Assembly: GCF_000513895.2 (NCBI RefSeq)
Contig: NZ_CP165784.1
Location: 372,001-436,000 of the forward strand
Length of the DNA stretch: 64,000 bases
Source: Ensifer sp. WSM1721
Lineage (GTDB): Bacteria > Pseudomonadota > Alphaproteobacteria > Rhizobiales > Rhizobiaceae
Direction: 5' to 3'
Shown: piece after piece, positions 9,921 to 20,439 of the stretch
How the letters are laid out: each line of letters starts with the position of its first letter
How positions within the stretch are numbered: position 1 is the first letter of the stretch
The notes under the pieces: generated by a model
What the model was told of the DNA's origin: nothing
What the model saw: only the letters and a program-made list of their open reading frames with translations
The model's database searches: none
Translations under genes and position numbers: made by a program

Positions 9921-10934
9921 TCAGCCGTTGCGAAACGTGTAGCCGTAACCGTTGATCGCCGGCGCGCCGCCGAGATGCGCGAAGAGTACCCTCGAGCCCT
10001 CTGGAAAGAAGCTTTTCCGGACAAGGTCGACCATTCCTTGCATCGATTTGCCCTCGTAGACGGGATCAGTAATTATGCCCTCGAGCCTTGCACACAGGCG
10101 AATGGCCTCCTTCGTTTCTTCGGACGGAATGCCATAGCAGGGGTACGCGTAGTCCTCGAGCAACATCACTTCATCGTCGCCGATTTCCTTGCCGAGACCG
10201 ATGAGTCTTGCAGTATGCTTGGCAATCTGTAGCACTTGCGCCCTGGTTTGAGCTGGGGTTGCGGAGGCATCGATGCCGATCACATTGCGCTGTCGCCCGT
10301 CCTTGGCAAAGCCGACAACCATGCCGGCTTGCGTCGAGCCCGTCACTGTGCAAACCACGACATAGTCAAAGGCAAATCCAAGGTGTTTCTCCTGTTCACG
10401 GACTTCCTCAGCGAAGCCGACGTAGCCGAGACCCCCATACTTGTGAACAGATGCCCCGGCCGGGATCGCATAGGGTCTACCGCGTCTTTGCTTGACCTCT
10501 TCGAGCGCCTGTTCCCAACTGCGGCGGATACCTATGTCAAAGCCCTCATCAACCAGCCACACCTCTGCACCCATCATCCGGCTCAGGAGAATGTTGCCCA
10601 CTCTGTCGTAAACGGCATCCTCATGTGGTACCCAGCTCTCCTGCACCAGGACGCATTTCATGCCGATCTTTGCGGCGACCGCGGCGACCATTCGCGTGTG
10701 GTTCGACTGCACGCCGCCGATCGAGACGAGCGTATCGGCCTTCGACGCAATCGCGTCGGGGATGATGTATTCGAGTTTGCGGAGCTTGTTTCCGCCGAAC
10801 GCGAGACCGGAGTTGCAGTCCTCGCGCTTGGCATAGATTTCCACCTTTCCGCCTAAATGTTTGCCGAGGCGGTCAAGCTTCTCGATGGGCGTAGGCCCAA
10901 AGGTAAGCGGGTAGCGTTCGAACTTTTCCAGCAT
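9921..10934 (-). CDS. acdS: 1-aminocyclopropane-1-carboxylate (ACC) deaminase
   Basis: A PLP enzyme that breaks ACC, the plant ethylene precursor, into 2-oxobutyrate and ammonia in the cytoplasm and so lowers ethylene in the nodule. The 337-residue length is normal. The PLP lysine lies in FGGNKLRK (about residue 51) and the substrate-loop region in [10 protein letters not shown]. The two residues that separate true ACC deaminases from D-cysteine desulfhydrases are present: Glu in DPVYEGKSM (about 295) and Leu in FAHLGGAPA (about 322). A GGAGAG site precedes the start at 10934. A sigma-54-like site lies about 130 bp upstream. In Mesorhizobium loti acdS is NifA-dependent, so nodule expression is likely here too. 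Confidence 0.95.
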   Translation of the reverse strand: MLEKFERYPLTFGPTPIEKLDRLGKHLGGKVEIYAKREDCNSGLAFGGNKLRKLEYIIPDAIASKADTLVSIGGVQSNHTRMVAAVAAKIGMKCVLVQESWVPHEDAVYDRVGNILLSRMMGAEVWLVDEGFDIGIRRSWEQALEEVKQRRGRPYAIPAGASVHKYGGLGYVGFAEEVREQEKHLGFAFDYVVVCTVTGSTQAGMVVGFAKDGRQRNVIGIDASATPAQTRAQVLQIAKHTARLIGLGKEIGDDEVMLLEDYAYPCYGIPSEETKEAIRLCARLEGIITDPVYEGKSMQGMVDLVRKSFFPEGSRVLFAHLGGAPAINGYGYTFRNG

Positions 10935-11063
10935 GTTCTCTCCAGTGACAAATGGTTGTGGTGAGGTTCGCTATGCGAACACACTCTAATCTAAGGGGCA
11001 TTTTTCCTGTTCGAGATCCGATGTCCCAGATGGGCCCGTTGATGGTGTTTCCAACGACGCCGA

Positions 11064-11079
11064 AGCAACCCGTATGCCG
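11064..11079 (-). promoter_or_regulatory. Candidate sigma-54 promoter of acdS
   Basis: On the minus strand the sequence CGGCATACGGGTTGCT keeps the GG and GC dinucleotides at the required 10-base spacing of a -24/-12 promoter. The first base is C instead of T. It lies about 130 bp before acdS. I found no exact TGT-N10-ACA activator site upstream, so activation by NifA is inferred from other rhizobia only. Confidence 0.5.
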
Positions 11080-11291
11080 GGGTAACCCGCAACGCTTATT
11101 ACGGGAAAGCCGCATCGGGTTGGAACGACCTGAATGCAGTCGCCTCTGGCCATCCTAAACACGGCATTCGTTCAATGGACGATGTTCATAGCTCGTCCAA
11201 AGTAGCGCGCATCTGCATTGTTTGTCATCGTCCACCCAAGCGAGCGGCGACGTGCTACGCGTTTGATCCAAGGTGGGGCAGATCGGAGGGT

Positions 11292-11549
11292 TCATTCATC
11301 ACCCTCATGATAGCTTTGCGACTGGTAGCGAACTCTCTGGCAATGCTCAGTCCTTTGGGCACGTCTCTGAGCGCAGCTAGACCGCCAAACCAGAAAGAGC
11401 ACGCTCCCGAAATAGCCTACCTGAAGAAGCAGCGAACCAGCGAGCGTCGTGACGATTACGCTGCGGATGGAATGTGATACGAGGTAGACCACTGTGGCGT
11501 TGGTGCACAGGAACAGCAGCAGGATGCGCCAAAAGATTCTGAAGGGCAA
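11292..11549 (-). CDS. SyrA/ExoX-like exopolysaccharide regulator, small membrane protein
   Basis: An 85-residue protein with two hydrophobic segments: FWRILLLFLCTNATVVYLVS near residues 5-25 and a second around residues 32-55. It resembles the small inner-membrane SyrA/ExoX family that modulates exopolysaccharide synthesis in rhizobia. The start is a TTG at 11549 with an AGGAG site about 7 bases before it. It begins about 25 bp after the stop of fdxB on the same strand, so it is probably the last gene of the nif operon. The C-terminal tail after VWRSS is basic and lower in confidence. The exact subfamily (SyrA or ExoX) cannot be settled by eye. Confidence 0.65.
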   Translation of the reverse strand: MPFRIFWRILLLFLCTNATVVYLVSHSIRSVIVTTLAGSLLLQVGYFGSVLFLVWRSSCAQRRAQRTEHCQRVRYQSQSYHEGDE

Positions 11550-11574
11550 CGCCGTCTCCTAGTGTATCCGCAAC

Positions 11575-11892
11575 TCAAGCAGCAATCGTGTCAGCCTCAA
11601 CATGGGTCTGGCAGTTCTTCGGACAGACGCGGGCGCAAGCTCCACAGCCGATGCAGCGCCCCGCATGGTCGACCACCATGACCATGCGATTGAGCTCCCC
11701 ATCGAAGTCGTCGTCCTCGTCGTCACAGATGCCGAGGATCTCACCCGCGTCGTCGACGCCATAAAGGTGCATGACCTCGCGCGAGCACACCTTGAAGCAG
11801 CGGCCGCAGCCGATGCAGGTCACGCCATCGATAGCGGTCAGATATTCGGGCATCCAGTTCGAGCCGTCGCGGGTAAGGAAAGGGCTCGTCAT
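11575..11892 (-). CDS. fdxB: Nif-specific ferredoxin III
   Basis: A 105-residue 2[4Fe-4S] ferredoxin. The first cluster motif CIGCGRCFKVC lies at about residues 26-36, the second CIGCGACARVC at about 80-90, with an acidic insert DDEDDDFDGE between them, as in FdxB proteins of nif operons. It is thought to serve electron transfer in nitrogenase cofactor biosynthesis. The ATG at 11892 is chosen because the upstream gene's stop overlaps it (shared ATGA at 11889-11892). A longer frame to 11988 merely reads back through the upstream gene. Confidence 0.9.
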   Translation of the reverse strand: MTSPFLTRDGSNWMPEYLTAIDGVTCIGCGRCFKVCSREVMHLYGVDDAGEILGICDDEDDDFDGELNRMVMVVDHAGRCIGCGACARVCPKNCQTHVEADTIAA

Positions 11893-12092
11893 CGTGAGCC
11901 CTCCAACGCGCTGAGTTCTCTCTTGACGGCGTCCAACTGCGCAAAAGCATCGAACGCTTTCTCGGCGACCACTTTGATTTCGGTCCAATTGACCGGGAGG
12001 TCCTCGGCGAGGTCGTTCAATTCCATTTTTGCAGTTCCGGCTCGCGACTGCAGTTTGCGGACTTTTTTCTTAAGTTCCTCAAGATCTGACAT
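11889..12092 (-). CDS. Small nif-associated helical protein (DUF683/Rop-like)
   Basis: A 67-residue protein starting MSDLEELKKKVRKLQSRAG and containing LAEDLPVNW, the signature of the DUF683/Rop-like family found between nifX-associated genes and fdxB. It is predicted to be almost entirely alpha-helical, probably a helical hairpin that dimerises. Its function in nitrogenase maturation is not defined. It overlaps fdxB by 4 bp and follows the DUF269 gene by about 24 bp with a clear AAGGAGAT-type site, so it is translated as part of the nif operon. Confidence 0.85.
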   Translation of the reverse strand: MSDLEELKKKVRKLQSRAGTAKMELNDLAEDLPVNWTEIKVVAEKAFDAFAQLDAVKRELSALEGSR

Positions 12093-12116
12093 GATCTCCT
12101 TCCTCGGAAAACTGGC

Positions 12117-12605
12117 TCATGCCCGTGCCACATCGGGATAGGTTTCAATGGCCGCTATCGCATGGTCGACCAGTTTCGCACCCGCTTTCGCGAGTTTGCC
12201 CAGTGTCCCGAAGCCGAATCGATGGACATCGCGTAGGGACTTCGATAGAACGACCAACCGCCCGGTCGTGAGAACCACCCGGCCGAAGCCCTCATGGCTC
12301 ATCATCATCGTCGACGATACCAGCAGGCCGGAGCGCTCCTCGATTACAAGCGCCACGCAGGTGTAGAAAGCCTCGAGCCTCCACAGCACGTCCGGATCGG
12401 GATCGCCAATAATTGGGATCTTACGACGCTGCTCCTTCGTGACGATGAAGTCGGCCAGCAGGGCAGCGTCGGATTTGACTTCCCACATTCCATAAGCGTC
12501 ATGGGCGCGGATCAGCCGCATGAGGCATTTGAGGAAAGGGGTTTCAAGGGCCGTGTCGTCCGGGTCGATAGCACGGGTGACCGGGGTATCGGACGGTGTT
12601 CTCAT
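12117..12605 (-). CDS. NifX-associated protein (DUF269)
   Basis: A 162-residue protein of the NifX-associated (DUF269) family. Typical features are LIRAHDAYGMWE near residue 30, KIPIIGDPDPDVLWRLEAFY near residues 62-80, and the C-terminal GFGTLGKLAKAG. Family members sit directly after nifX in nif clusters and are linked to FeMo-cofactor assembly, but their biochemical step is not known. The start lies 3 bp beyond the stop of nifX on the minus strand, so it is tightly coupled to the operon. Confidence 0.9.
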   Translation of the reverse strand: MRTPSDTPVTRAIDPDDTALETPFLKCLMRLIRAHDAYGMWEVKSDAALLADFIVTKEQRRKIPIIGDPDPDVLWRLEAFYTCVALVIEERSGLLVSSTMMMSHEGFGRVVLTTGRLVVLSKSLRDVHRFGFGTLGKLAKAGAKLVDHAIAAIETYPDVARA

Positions 12606-12608
12606 CGT

Positions 12609-13103
12609 TCAGTCCTCGTCCTCAAAGGATTTCTTTTCGGCAGCACCTGCTTCCGTCAGCACCTTGCGCAGCCAGGGCGGAGGAGCCGTCCTGAGCATGG
12701 TCTGGGTTCGCGACAGCACATCTTCGATGGATTGAGGCTGCTGCACTTTGATTGGATGGATTTTTGCCGAAACAAGCTTGGCTGCCGAAGGCCCGCCGAT
12801 AGCCCGGCAAAATAGTAGGTGACAGCCCTTCAACGCGTTGACCTTCGGGGTAATGCGGTCCTCGCCCTCAGCCTGGTGCTTCCCGCTCTCGTCGGAAACA
12901 TCTTCAAAGGCAACGGCTTCAACGAAATTCCAGTCATCGGAGGTCACGTCATAGAGCGCGAAGCGCTTGGCCGAACCGAAATGGGCGTTGAGACTTTTCA
13001 TGTCTTGCGTGGCGATCGCGATGCGCAATGCGCCGCCTTTCCGTTGCGGCCTCGGTGAGTGAACTTCGTCATTAACGAGCGATAGGCGACGGGCGGCTTT
13101 CAT
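12609..13103 (-). CDS. nifX: FeMo-cofactor carrier protein NifX
   Basis: NifX binds and transfers NifB-co or the VK cluster during FeMo-cofactor assembly. The 164-residue product has the dinitrogenase iron-molybdenum cofactor-binding fold: LRIAIATQDMKSLNAHFGSA near residues 27-46, DRITPKVNALKGCHLLFCRA near 85-105, and LVSAKIHPIKV. The ATG at 13103 is preferred over the frame's earlier start at 13184 because that extension lies inside nifN. The genes overlap by about 32 bp, consistent with translational coupling. The acidic C-terminus KKSFEDED is typical of rhizobial NifX. Confidence 0.92.
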   Translation of the reverse strand: MKAARRLSLVNDEVHSPRPQRKGGALRIAIATQDMKSLNAHFGSAKRFALYDVTSDDWNFVEAVAFEDVSDESGKHQAEGEDRITPKVNALKGCHLLFCRAIGGPSAAKLVSAKIHPIKVQQPQSIEDVLSRTQTMLRTAPPPWLRKVLTEAGAAEKKSFEDED

Positions 13104-14454
13104 CTGGCATTTCTCGGTTACGGAATGGATCGAGTGATTGAGGCGTTGGCGCGTGCTGGTCGGCCTGGAAGATGTTGGCGACATCGAAGATCAGGTCGCG
13201 CGTCCCTTGATAAAGTGTCGTGAGCTTGTGCTGGCTGCCGAGTCTGTCGAAGATCGGGAAGCCAACGCGCATGAGCGGAATGCCCAGGCGCTCGGCGGCC
13301 TGTCGACCATGCGAATGGGTGACGAGAAGATCAGCGCCCGCGGCAAGGCCCTCGAGATCGCCAAGATCACCGACCTGCATCGGATCGGCAGGCACTTTCT
13401 CGAGTATTTTCGAGGTGCCGGTCGTGGTGACGGCCGCCGAGATTTCGGCGCCCATGCCGGCGAAAAACGTCGCGAGCTGATAGAGTTGGTCCGGCTCGGC
13501 GGCGATGGCGATCTTCTTGCCACTGAAATGAAAATGCCCATCGAGCAAGGCGTCCTGCAGCTGTGCACGGCGACGGCGGATTTTCGCTGGCGCCGGCGCA
13601 CCGGAAATTGCGGAAAGCAACGAGACGAACCGGTCGGCTCCCTTCAATCCTGTAAGGGTCTGGAACAGCGCATAAGGCACTCCGGTCAGTCTCTGCAGCA
13701 CCTCCGCCGGACGGCGCATATGCTCCCCAATCGCGATGCACTGCACCGCTGCGCCCATTTGTTGGATCTCCTCGACGCGGGTGCCACCATAGGTGGTCGG
13801 CACCCAACGGTCGTCAGGCACCGTACCATCGAGCGAACCAGAGAGGTCGGGTAGAATTACCGGCTTGAGGCCGAAGCTTTCCACCGTCTCGCGCAAATGC
13901 TCGATATCAGCGACGGTCAGATTCCAGCCGGGCAGGATTACAATCTTCTTCGACTGCCGCGCCTGCTCACCAGGCCGTGTAATCCTTGCAATCATTGCGG
14001 CGACGGCCTTGGCCCAGCCCTCCTCGATCGCTCCGTCGAAATCCGGCGTGTTGGCCAGCACGATCTCCGTGGCTGCGAGTTCATTGGCGCGCTTCATCTT
14101 GATGTTCGAGAGATCCTTTGCGAAATCTTCGCCTCGGATTTCGACCAGCGCCGTGGTACAGACCCCGATCAGTTTCGGGTTCGTGCGGGTCTTTAGATTG
14201 AGGATCGCCTCCTCCAGATGGTCCATGCCGCCGAGGATCGTCGCCACTTCGTCCATCGCCGTTGTCTGCAAAGGGACGGCTTCCTTGAAGTGCCGCACGA
14301 GAAGAACCAAGGCGAAGCTCGTGCAGCCTTGGCTGCCATGGAACAACGGTATGGCACCACTGACCCCAAGAAAGGCGAGAGCGGCGCCCAGCGGCTGAGA
14401 CGACTTTAGCGGATTGACCGTTGCCGATTTGGTTTGAGGAAGAATGCGATTCAT
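13072..14454 (-). CDS. nifN: Nitrogenase cofactor scaffold subunit NifN
   Basis: The beta-type subunit of the NifEN scaffold on which FeMo-cofactor is completed. The 460-residue protein starts MNRILPQTKSATVNPLKSSQ and has the cluster-ligand region GSQGCTSFALVLLVRHFKEA near residues 40-60, homologous to the P-cluster region of NifK. The start overlaps the nifE stop by 4 bp (14451-14454), consistent with translational coupling of the two partner subunits. It is intact and of normal length. Confidence 0.97.
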   Translation of the reverse strand: MNRILPQTKSATVNPLKSSQPLGAALAFLGVSGAIPLFHGSQGCTSFALVLLVRHFKEAVPLQTTAMDEVATILGGMDHLEEAILNLKTRTNPKLIGVCTTALVEIRGEDFAKDLSNIKMKRANELAATEIVLANTPDFDGAIEEGWAKAVAAMIARITRPGEQARQSKKIVILPGWNLTVADIEHLRETVESFGLKPVILPDLSGSLDGTVPDDRWVPTTYGGTRVEEIQQMGAAVQCIAIGEHMRRPAEVLQRLTGVPYALFQTLTGLKGADRFVSLLSAISGAPAPAKIRRRRAQLQDALLDGHFHFSGKKIAIAAEPDQLYQLATFFAGMGAEISAAVTTTGTSKILEKVPADPMQVGDLGDLEGLAAGADLLVTHSHGRQAAERLGIPLMRVGFPIFDRLGSQHKLTTLYQGTRDLIFDVANIFQADQHAPTPQSLDPFRNREMPDESRPSPIAR

Positions 14455-15956
14455 CGGCTTCCCTCAAGGGTCGCCGAAGCCGTTGGCGGCTGTTGTGTGA
14501 CTACTTTTGCGAAGGCGTGGACGGTTTCGGTTTTGCTCTGCGCACCCGGCAGTTCTTCCTTCACAACAGGTTGGTATTCCCACGGTGCCGGCTCCCGCAC
14601 TTGACACCATATCGGGTTATGAATGGCGAGATCGATCTGGCGAACGAGCTCCACCATCCCGTCGTAGCCGGCATAGGGGTGCTGACGCTCCTGATTGATA
14701 TCGAGCCAGGGTGTCTTGGCTTTCAGCGCGATGAATTGCGTGCGCCCGCCCGACAGCATGATGTCGACCTTCTGTTCTGAGAGCATGTCGTAAAGCTCGC
14801 GCGGCGCCATCGATTCAAACATGTGGCTCTCATCCTTGAGGATCTGCTTGATCCGCTCCTTGTCTTCGACCGTCGATTTCTTGACGGAGGTGCCGACGAT
14901 CTCGATGCCGATCTCCATCAGCGCATGAACAATCGACCAGGACTTCACACCGCCGGTGTTGATGAGCACGCGCTTGCCTTCGAGCCTCGACCGGTATGCC
15001 GCGAGTCTCTTCCATGCAATCGCCTCCTCCTCAGCGATCAGTGCTTCGGTGCGCCTGATGATGTCCGGATTGGCGCCCTTCGCCACCACAAGGTTCGCGA
15101 TCTGCCTGAGTGCTTCTGAAGTGTCGCTGATGCCGTAAAAGGAGCCCTCAAAGAACGGGATACCCCAGCGTTCCTCCATCTTGCGGGCAAGATTGATGAG
15201 CGCGGTCGAGCAAACCAACATGGTCGCGCGGGCACGGTGCGCTGAGGCAATATCAAGGTAGCGCGCGTCGCCCGGAATACAGGCGCGCACCCGGATGCCC
15301 AGCCGATCAAGGAGCGGCTTCACTAGCCAGAACTCACCGGCGAGGTTGAATTCGCCAAGGACATTGATGTCGTAAGGGCCGGCATCGTCAGGCTCCACCG
15401 TACCGATGACATGATCGAGCAATGCCTCGCCGGCAAGCTTGTTACCAAGGTTCTTGGAACCGACGAAGCCGGGCGCATTGATCGGTACCACCGGCAAGCC
15501 GAACTTTTCCGCTGCACGCTTGCAGACCGCCTCGATATCGTCGCCGATCAGTGCCGTCACACAGGTTGAATAGACGAAGATCGCCGACGGCGCATGCGCT
15601 TCCTTGATCTCGCGGATTGCTCTGAAAAGCTTCCGCTCGCCCTGCCCCATCACCACCTCGAACTGGGTGAGGTCGGTCGTGAAGCTTCTGCGCCAAAGGG
15701 TTGGTCCGGACGAAGCCGCACCGCGGTTGTCCCAGGAATTGCCCTCGCAGGCAAGCGGTGCATGAACGAGATGTGCCACGTCGGTGATCGGCTGCAGCAC
15801 AATCTTGGCGCCGTCAAAAGCGCAGCCGCCGGCTGCCGCGCCGGGGGTCAACGGTTTCGAACAGCCCATTTTGCGCGCCTTGTCGTCCTTGCCGCGATTT
15901 ATTTCGCAGCCGGGCTCGTCGAAAACATCCTGGATTTTAGCGGTTGGCGAAGACAT
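14451..15956 (-). CDS. nifE: Nitrogenase cofactor scaffold subunit NifE
   Basis: The alpha-type subunit of NifEN. It starts MSSPTAKIQDVFDEPGCEIN and carries GCSKPLTPGAAAGGCAFDGA, the Cys-rich N-terminal block typical of NifE, then VHAPLACEGNSWDNRG. About 501 residues is normal. The ATG at 15956 is preferred over 15977 because rhizobial NifE proteins begin MSS..AKIQDVF and a GGAG lies about 10 bases before it. It lies about 60 bp downstream of nifK on the same strand. It works with NifN, NifX and NifB in cofactor synthesis. Confidence 0.97.
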   Translation of the reverse strand: MSSPTAKIQDVFDEPGCEINRGKDDKARKMGCSKPLTPGAAAGGCAFDGAKIVLQPITDVAHLVHAPLACEGNSWDNRGAASSGPTLWRRSFTTDLTQFEVVMGQGERKLFRAIREIKEAHAPSAIFVYSTCVTALIGDDIEAVCKRAAEKFGLPVVPINAPGFVGSKNLGNKLAGEALLDHVIGTVEPDDAGPYDINVLGEFNLAGEFWLVKPLLDRLGIRVRACIPGDARYLDIASAHRARATMLVCSTALINLARKMEERWGIPFFEGSFYGISDTSEALRQIANLVVAKGANPDIIRRTEALIAEEEAIAWKRLAAYRSRLEGKRVLINTGGVKSWSIVHALMEIGIEIVGTSVKKSTVEDKERIKQILKDESHMFESMAPRELYDMLSEQKVDIMLSGGRTQFIALKAKTPWLDINQERQHPYAGYDGMVELVRQIDLAIHNPIWCQVREPAPWEYQPVVKEELPGAQSKTETVHAFAKVVTQQPPTASATLEGSR

Positions 15957-16015
15957 TGCGCCGGTCTCCAAGTCCATCGGAAGAGGGCTGGCCGCGTCTC
16001 AGCCAACCGCCGCTC

Positions 16016-17557
16016 CTAACGGGTGAGGTCATATGAATAGTCCGTCACTCCGACCTTGATCGTCTCGCGGTCGAGCTTGTCGAAAATCTTGTCGAGGATC
16101 GTCGTCAAGACGCGGAGCCCCCCTTGGTAGCCCATGAGCGGGAAGCGATGGTGGTGGTGGCGATCGAAAATGGGAAACGCCAGCCGGATCAGCGGCGTGC
16201 CGGTGTCCCGCTCCAGATATTTGCCATAGGAATTGCCGATCAACAGGTCCACCGGTTCGGTGAAAAGCAACGAGCGCATCGCCCAGAGATCCTTGCCCGA
16301 CCAGACTTGGGCATCCTTGCCGAATGGGGAGGATGCAAGCAATTCCTTCATCTCCGCTTCCCAGGCGGACGTGCCGTTGGTGGCGAGGCAGTGGGTCGGC
16401 TCCCCGCCAGTCTCCATCACGAACCGGGCCACGGCGTATACGAAGTCGGGATCCCCGTAGATCGCGTATTTCTTACCGTGCAGCCAAGCTTGGCTGTCCG
16501 CCATAGCGTCCACAAGTCGACCGCGCTCCAGGCCGATTGTCCCGGGGATTTCCTTGCCGGAAATCTCCGAGACCTTCATCAGGAATTCGTCCGTCGCCTT
16601 CACTCCGAGCGGATAGTGGAAGGAGGCGGTCGCCTGTCCGAACTCCTGGCAAAATTCCAACGTCTTGCGGGTGTTGTAGCGCTGCAGCGACAGTGTCGCT
16701 TCGGCGTTGAAGGCCGCTTTCACGTCCTCGATCTTCGTACCGCCGTCATACATGCGATACGTGCCGTCCGAGGGTGTGTCGAATTGGTCGGAGGCATCCT
16801 GGATGAAGGCGTAAGTTACGCCCATCAGGTCGAGCAGGCGCTTCAACTCGCGATTGTTGCCGACGCAAAAGCCGTCGAAACCCGGAATGATATTGATGGA
16901 TCCGGCGGCTTCCTTGCGCTCCTTGCCCTTCCAGAAGTTCTCCAGGATGCCCTTGACCATGCCGTCATAGCCATCGACATGGCTGCCGACGAAGGCCGGC
17001 GTATGAGCGAAAGGAACGTCGAAGTCAGCTGGGACCGAGCCCTCGCCCTTGGCGTTTTCGATGAAGCCGTGCAGGTCGTCACCGATGACTTCCGCCATAC
17101 AGGTGGTGGAGACGGCAATCATCTTCGGGTCATAGAGCGCATAGGTATTGGCGAGCCCGTCGATCATGTTCTTCAGTCCGCCGAACACCGCCGCGTCCTC
17201 GGTCATCGAGGACGAAACTGCCGATGAAGGCTCTTTGAAGTGTCGCGAAAGGTGCGAACGGTAATAGGCGACGCAACCCTGGCTGCCATGGACGAAGGAC
17301 ATGGTCCGCTCGAACCCCGCGGCCGCGAACACTGCGCCGAGCGGCTGACAGGCTTTGGCGGGGTTTACGACAAGCGCTTCGCGGGCGAGGTTCTTTTCCC
17401 GGTATTCCCAGGTTTTGGTGTATTCGCCTTGATCGGTAACGATCTGGTCCGGGTGCGGACATTCGAAATTCAGCTTCTTCTCGGCGAGCATTTGCCTGTA
17501 TTCCGGCTCCCGGAACAGCGGAGCATGGTCGAGAATTTTTTCGGCCGACTGCGGCAT
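16016..17557 (-). CDS. nifK: Nitrogenase molybdenum-iron protein beta chain
   Basis: The beta subunit of dinitrogenase, holding half of the P-cluster. The 513-residue protein begins [20 protein letters not shown]. It has the P-cluster cysteines in [11 protein letters not shown] and [20 protein letters not shown], and a third in [12 protein letters not shown]. The ATG at 17557 is chosen because rhizobial NifK starts MPQSAEK. It follows nifD by about 125 bp on the same strand. The sequence is intact with no unusual substitutions visible. Confidence 0.98.
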   Translation of the reverse strand: MPQSAEKILDHAPLFREPEYRQMLAEKKLNFECPHPDQIVTDQGEYTKTWEYREKNLAREALVVNPAKACQPLGAVFAAAGFERTMSFVHGSQGCVAYYRSHLSRHFKEPSSAVSSSMTEDAAVFGGLKNMIDGLANTYALYDPKMIAVSTTCMAEVIGDDLHGFIENAKGEGSVPADFDVPFAHTPAFVGSHVDGYDGMVKGILENFWKGKERKEAAGSINIIPGFDGFCVGNNRELKRLLDLMGVTYAFIQDASDQFDTPSDGTYRMYDGGTKIEDVKAAFNAEATLSLQRYNTRKTLEFCQEFGQATASFHYPLGVKATDEFLMKVSEISGKEIPGTIGLERGRLVDAMADSQAWLHGKKYAIYGDPDFVYAVARFVMETGGEPTHCLATNGTSAWEAEMKELLASSPFGKDAQVWSGKDLWAMRSLLFTEPVDLLIGNSYGKYLERDTGTPLIRLAFPIFDRHHHHRFPLMGYQGGLRVLTTILDKIFDKLDRETIKVGVTDYSYDLTR

Positions 17558-17682
17558 GGTCATCACCTTTTTGCATCTGACGCGCCCAGACGCCAACACA
17601 GGGGCGTTGAGGCGTTTCAGGTTTTCTGCGGATCAATGGGTGCTGGCGTTCATCGCCTTCCTGGTCGCGGGAGGCCGGATCC

Positions 17683-19185
17683 TCATTCGGCTGCGACCGC
17701 AGCAGACTTCATGGCCTTTTTCTTCCAAGGGGCTTCGTAGAGGTCCCAGATCGGGCTGTTTACGGCTAGATCCATGTCGCGGGCGAAGATGGCGAACCCA
17801 TCATAGCCATGATACGGGCCGGAATAATCCCAGGAGTGCATCTGGCGAAACGGGATGCCCAGCTTCTGCACCGGGTACTTCTCCTTGATGCCGGAGCCGA
17901 CGAGGTCGGGGCGGATCCGCTCGATGAACTTTTCCAGCTCGTAACTGGTCACGTCGTCATAGATCAGGGTCCCCTTCTTCACATAATGGCCGGTGCGCTG
18001 ATAATCATCGTTGTGAGCGAACTCGTAGCCGGTGCCGACGATCACCATGCCGAGGTCCTCATAGGCCGTGATGACGTGACGAGGGCGCAGACCGCCGACG
18101 TAGAGCATCACCGTCCTGCCTTCGAGGCGGGGCCAATACTTGTCGATGACCGCATCGGCCAGGGGCCGGTACTTGGCGATGACCGCCTCGGTCTTGTCCA
18201 CGATTGCCGGCCCGAAATGCCTAGCTATCTTGCGCAGAGAGGCCTCGATCTGCGAGGGGCCAAAGAAATTATACTCCATCCAGGGAATGCCGTATTTTTC
18301 CTCCATGTGCCGGCATATGTAGTTCATCGAGCGGTAGCAGTGGATGAGGTTGAGCTTGGCCTTCGGCGCGCGCTCGACCTCAGCGAGCGTCGCGTCCCCC
18401 GACCAGTTGCCGACCACGCGCAGTCCCACTTCCTCGAGCAGAATGCGGCTGGCCCAGGCGTCGCCGCCGATGTTGTAGTCGCCGACAACGTTTACGTCGT
18501 AGGGGCCGGGCTCGAAATCTGCGTTTGCCTTGTCGAAGACCCAGTCGCGGATCGAGTCGTTGGCGATGTGGTGGCCAAGCGATTGCGAGACGCCGCGAAA
18601 GCCCTCGCAGCGCACCGGCACGATCGTCGTTTCGTGCTCCTTTGCCTTTTTGCGTGACACCGCCTCTATATCGTCGCCAATCAGACCAATCGGGCATTCC
18701 GACTGGATGGTAATACCTTTGTTTAAGGGAAACAGCTCCTCGATCTCATCGATAATCTTTCCAAGCTTCTTGTCGCCGCCGAAAACGACGTCCTTCTCCT
18801 GGAAGTCGGAGGTGAACTGCATGGTCACGAAGGTATCGATGCCCGTCGTACCGATGTAATAGTTACGGCGCTGCGACCAGGAATATTGACCGCAACCGAC
18901 CGGCCCATGTGAGATGTGGATCATGTCCTTGATCGGCCCCCACACAACACCTTTGGAGCCGGCATAGGCGCATCCGCGGATCGTCATCACGCCCGGAATG
19001 GACTTTATATTTGACTTGACGTCGCATTCGGAAAGGACCTCGCCCGTCTCGCTGGCTTCCTCCCCTCCTGTTGCGACGCTGAGATGTTTCTTGCGGCGGT
19101 TTGCCGCCTTGCCTGGATACTGCGACAGCACTTCCTCGATAAGCTTTTCATGGAAAACGCCGTCATTCTCGTAGTCGAGGCTCAT
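17683..19185 (-). CDS. nifD: Nitrogenase molybdenum-iron protein alpha chain
   Basis: The alpha subunit of dinitrogenase, carrying FeMo-cofactor. The 500-residue length is standard. P-cluster ligands lie in [18 protein letters not shown] and [14 protein letters not shown], and in [15 protein letters not shown]. The FeMo-cofactor cysteine and histidine regions are [12 protein letters not shown] with the downstream [12 protein letters not shown]. It sits between nifH and nifK in one operon. The nifH-nifD gap contains a strong stem-loop. Confidence 0.98.
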   Translation of the reverse strand: MSLDYENDGVFHEKLIEEVLSQYPGKAANRRKKHLSVATGGEEASETGEVLSECDVKSNIKSIPGVMTIRGCAYAGSKGVVWGPIKDMIHISHGPVGCGQYSWSQRRNYYIGTTGIDTFVTMQFTSDFQEKDVVFGGDKKLGKIIDEIEELFPLNKGITIQSECPIGLIGDDIEAVSRKKAKEHETTIVPVRCEGFRGVSQSLGHHIANDSIRDWVFDKANADFEPGPYDVNVVGDYNIGGDAWASRILLEEVGLRVVGNWSGDATLAEVERAPKAKLNLIHCYRSMNYICRHMEEKYGIPWMEYNFFGPSQIEASLRKIARHFGPAIVDKTEAVIAKYRPLADAVIDKYWPRLEGRTVMLYVGGLRPRHVITAYEDLGMVIVGTGYEFAHNDDYQRTGHYVKKGTLIYDDVTSYELEKFIERIRPDLVGSGIKEKYPVQKLGIPFRQMHSWDYSGPYHGYDGFAIFARDMDLAVNSPIWDLYEAPWKKKAMKSAAVAAE

Positions 19186-19243
19186 GGGGCCTGTTCCCTT
19201 TCAAGGTTCGTGACGTCTAGCGGCGAGGCCGCGTTTTTAGGAA

Positions 19244-19272
19244 GAGCGCGCCGGGTCGAGGCCGGCGCGCTC
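19244..19272 (-). other. Perfect 11-bp stem-loop between nifH and nifD
   Basis: GAGCGCGCCGG pairs perfectly with CCGGCGCGCTC around a 7-base loop, 19 bp after the nifH stop. No run of T follows in the direction of transcription, so it does not look like an intrinsic terminator. It may stabilise the 3' end of a nifH transcript and help make NifH more abundant than NifDK; that role is an inference. Confidence 0.7.
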
Positions 19273-19290
19273 CCGCTGACGGCGGGGGAG

Positions 19291-20379
<1,089 letters not shown>

Positions 20380-20439
20380 AAAGCCGACGGAAGCTGTCGG
20401 ATGCTGTTCCTTGGCGATCGCTTTAGATTGACCTCGGTT

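Noticed and set aside
9921..10934. D-cysteine desulfhydrase as the identity of the PLP enzyme
   Set aside because: The two discriminating positions are Glu and Leu as in true ACC deaminases, where desulfhydrases have Ser/Thr-type residues.
16124..17227. A 367-codon open frame on the plus strand opposite nifK, and similar ones opposite nifD, nifH, the double SDR and the PEP mutases
   Set aside because: They mirror GC-rich coding DNA on the other strand, show no protein family, and lie fully within firmly identified genes.
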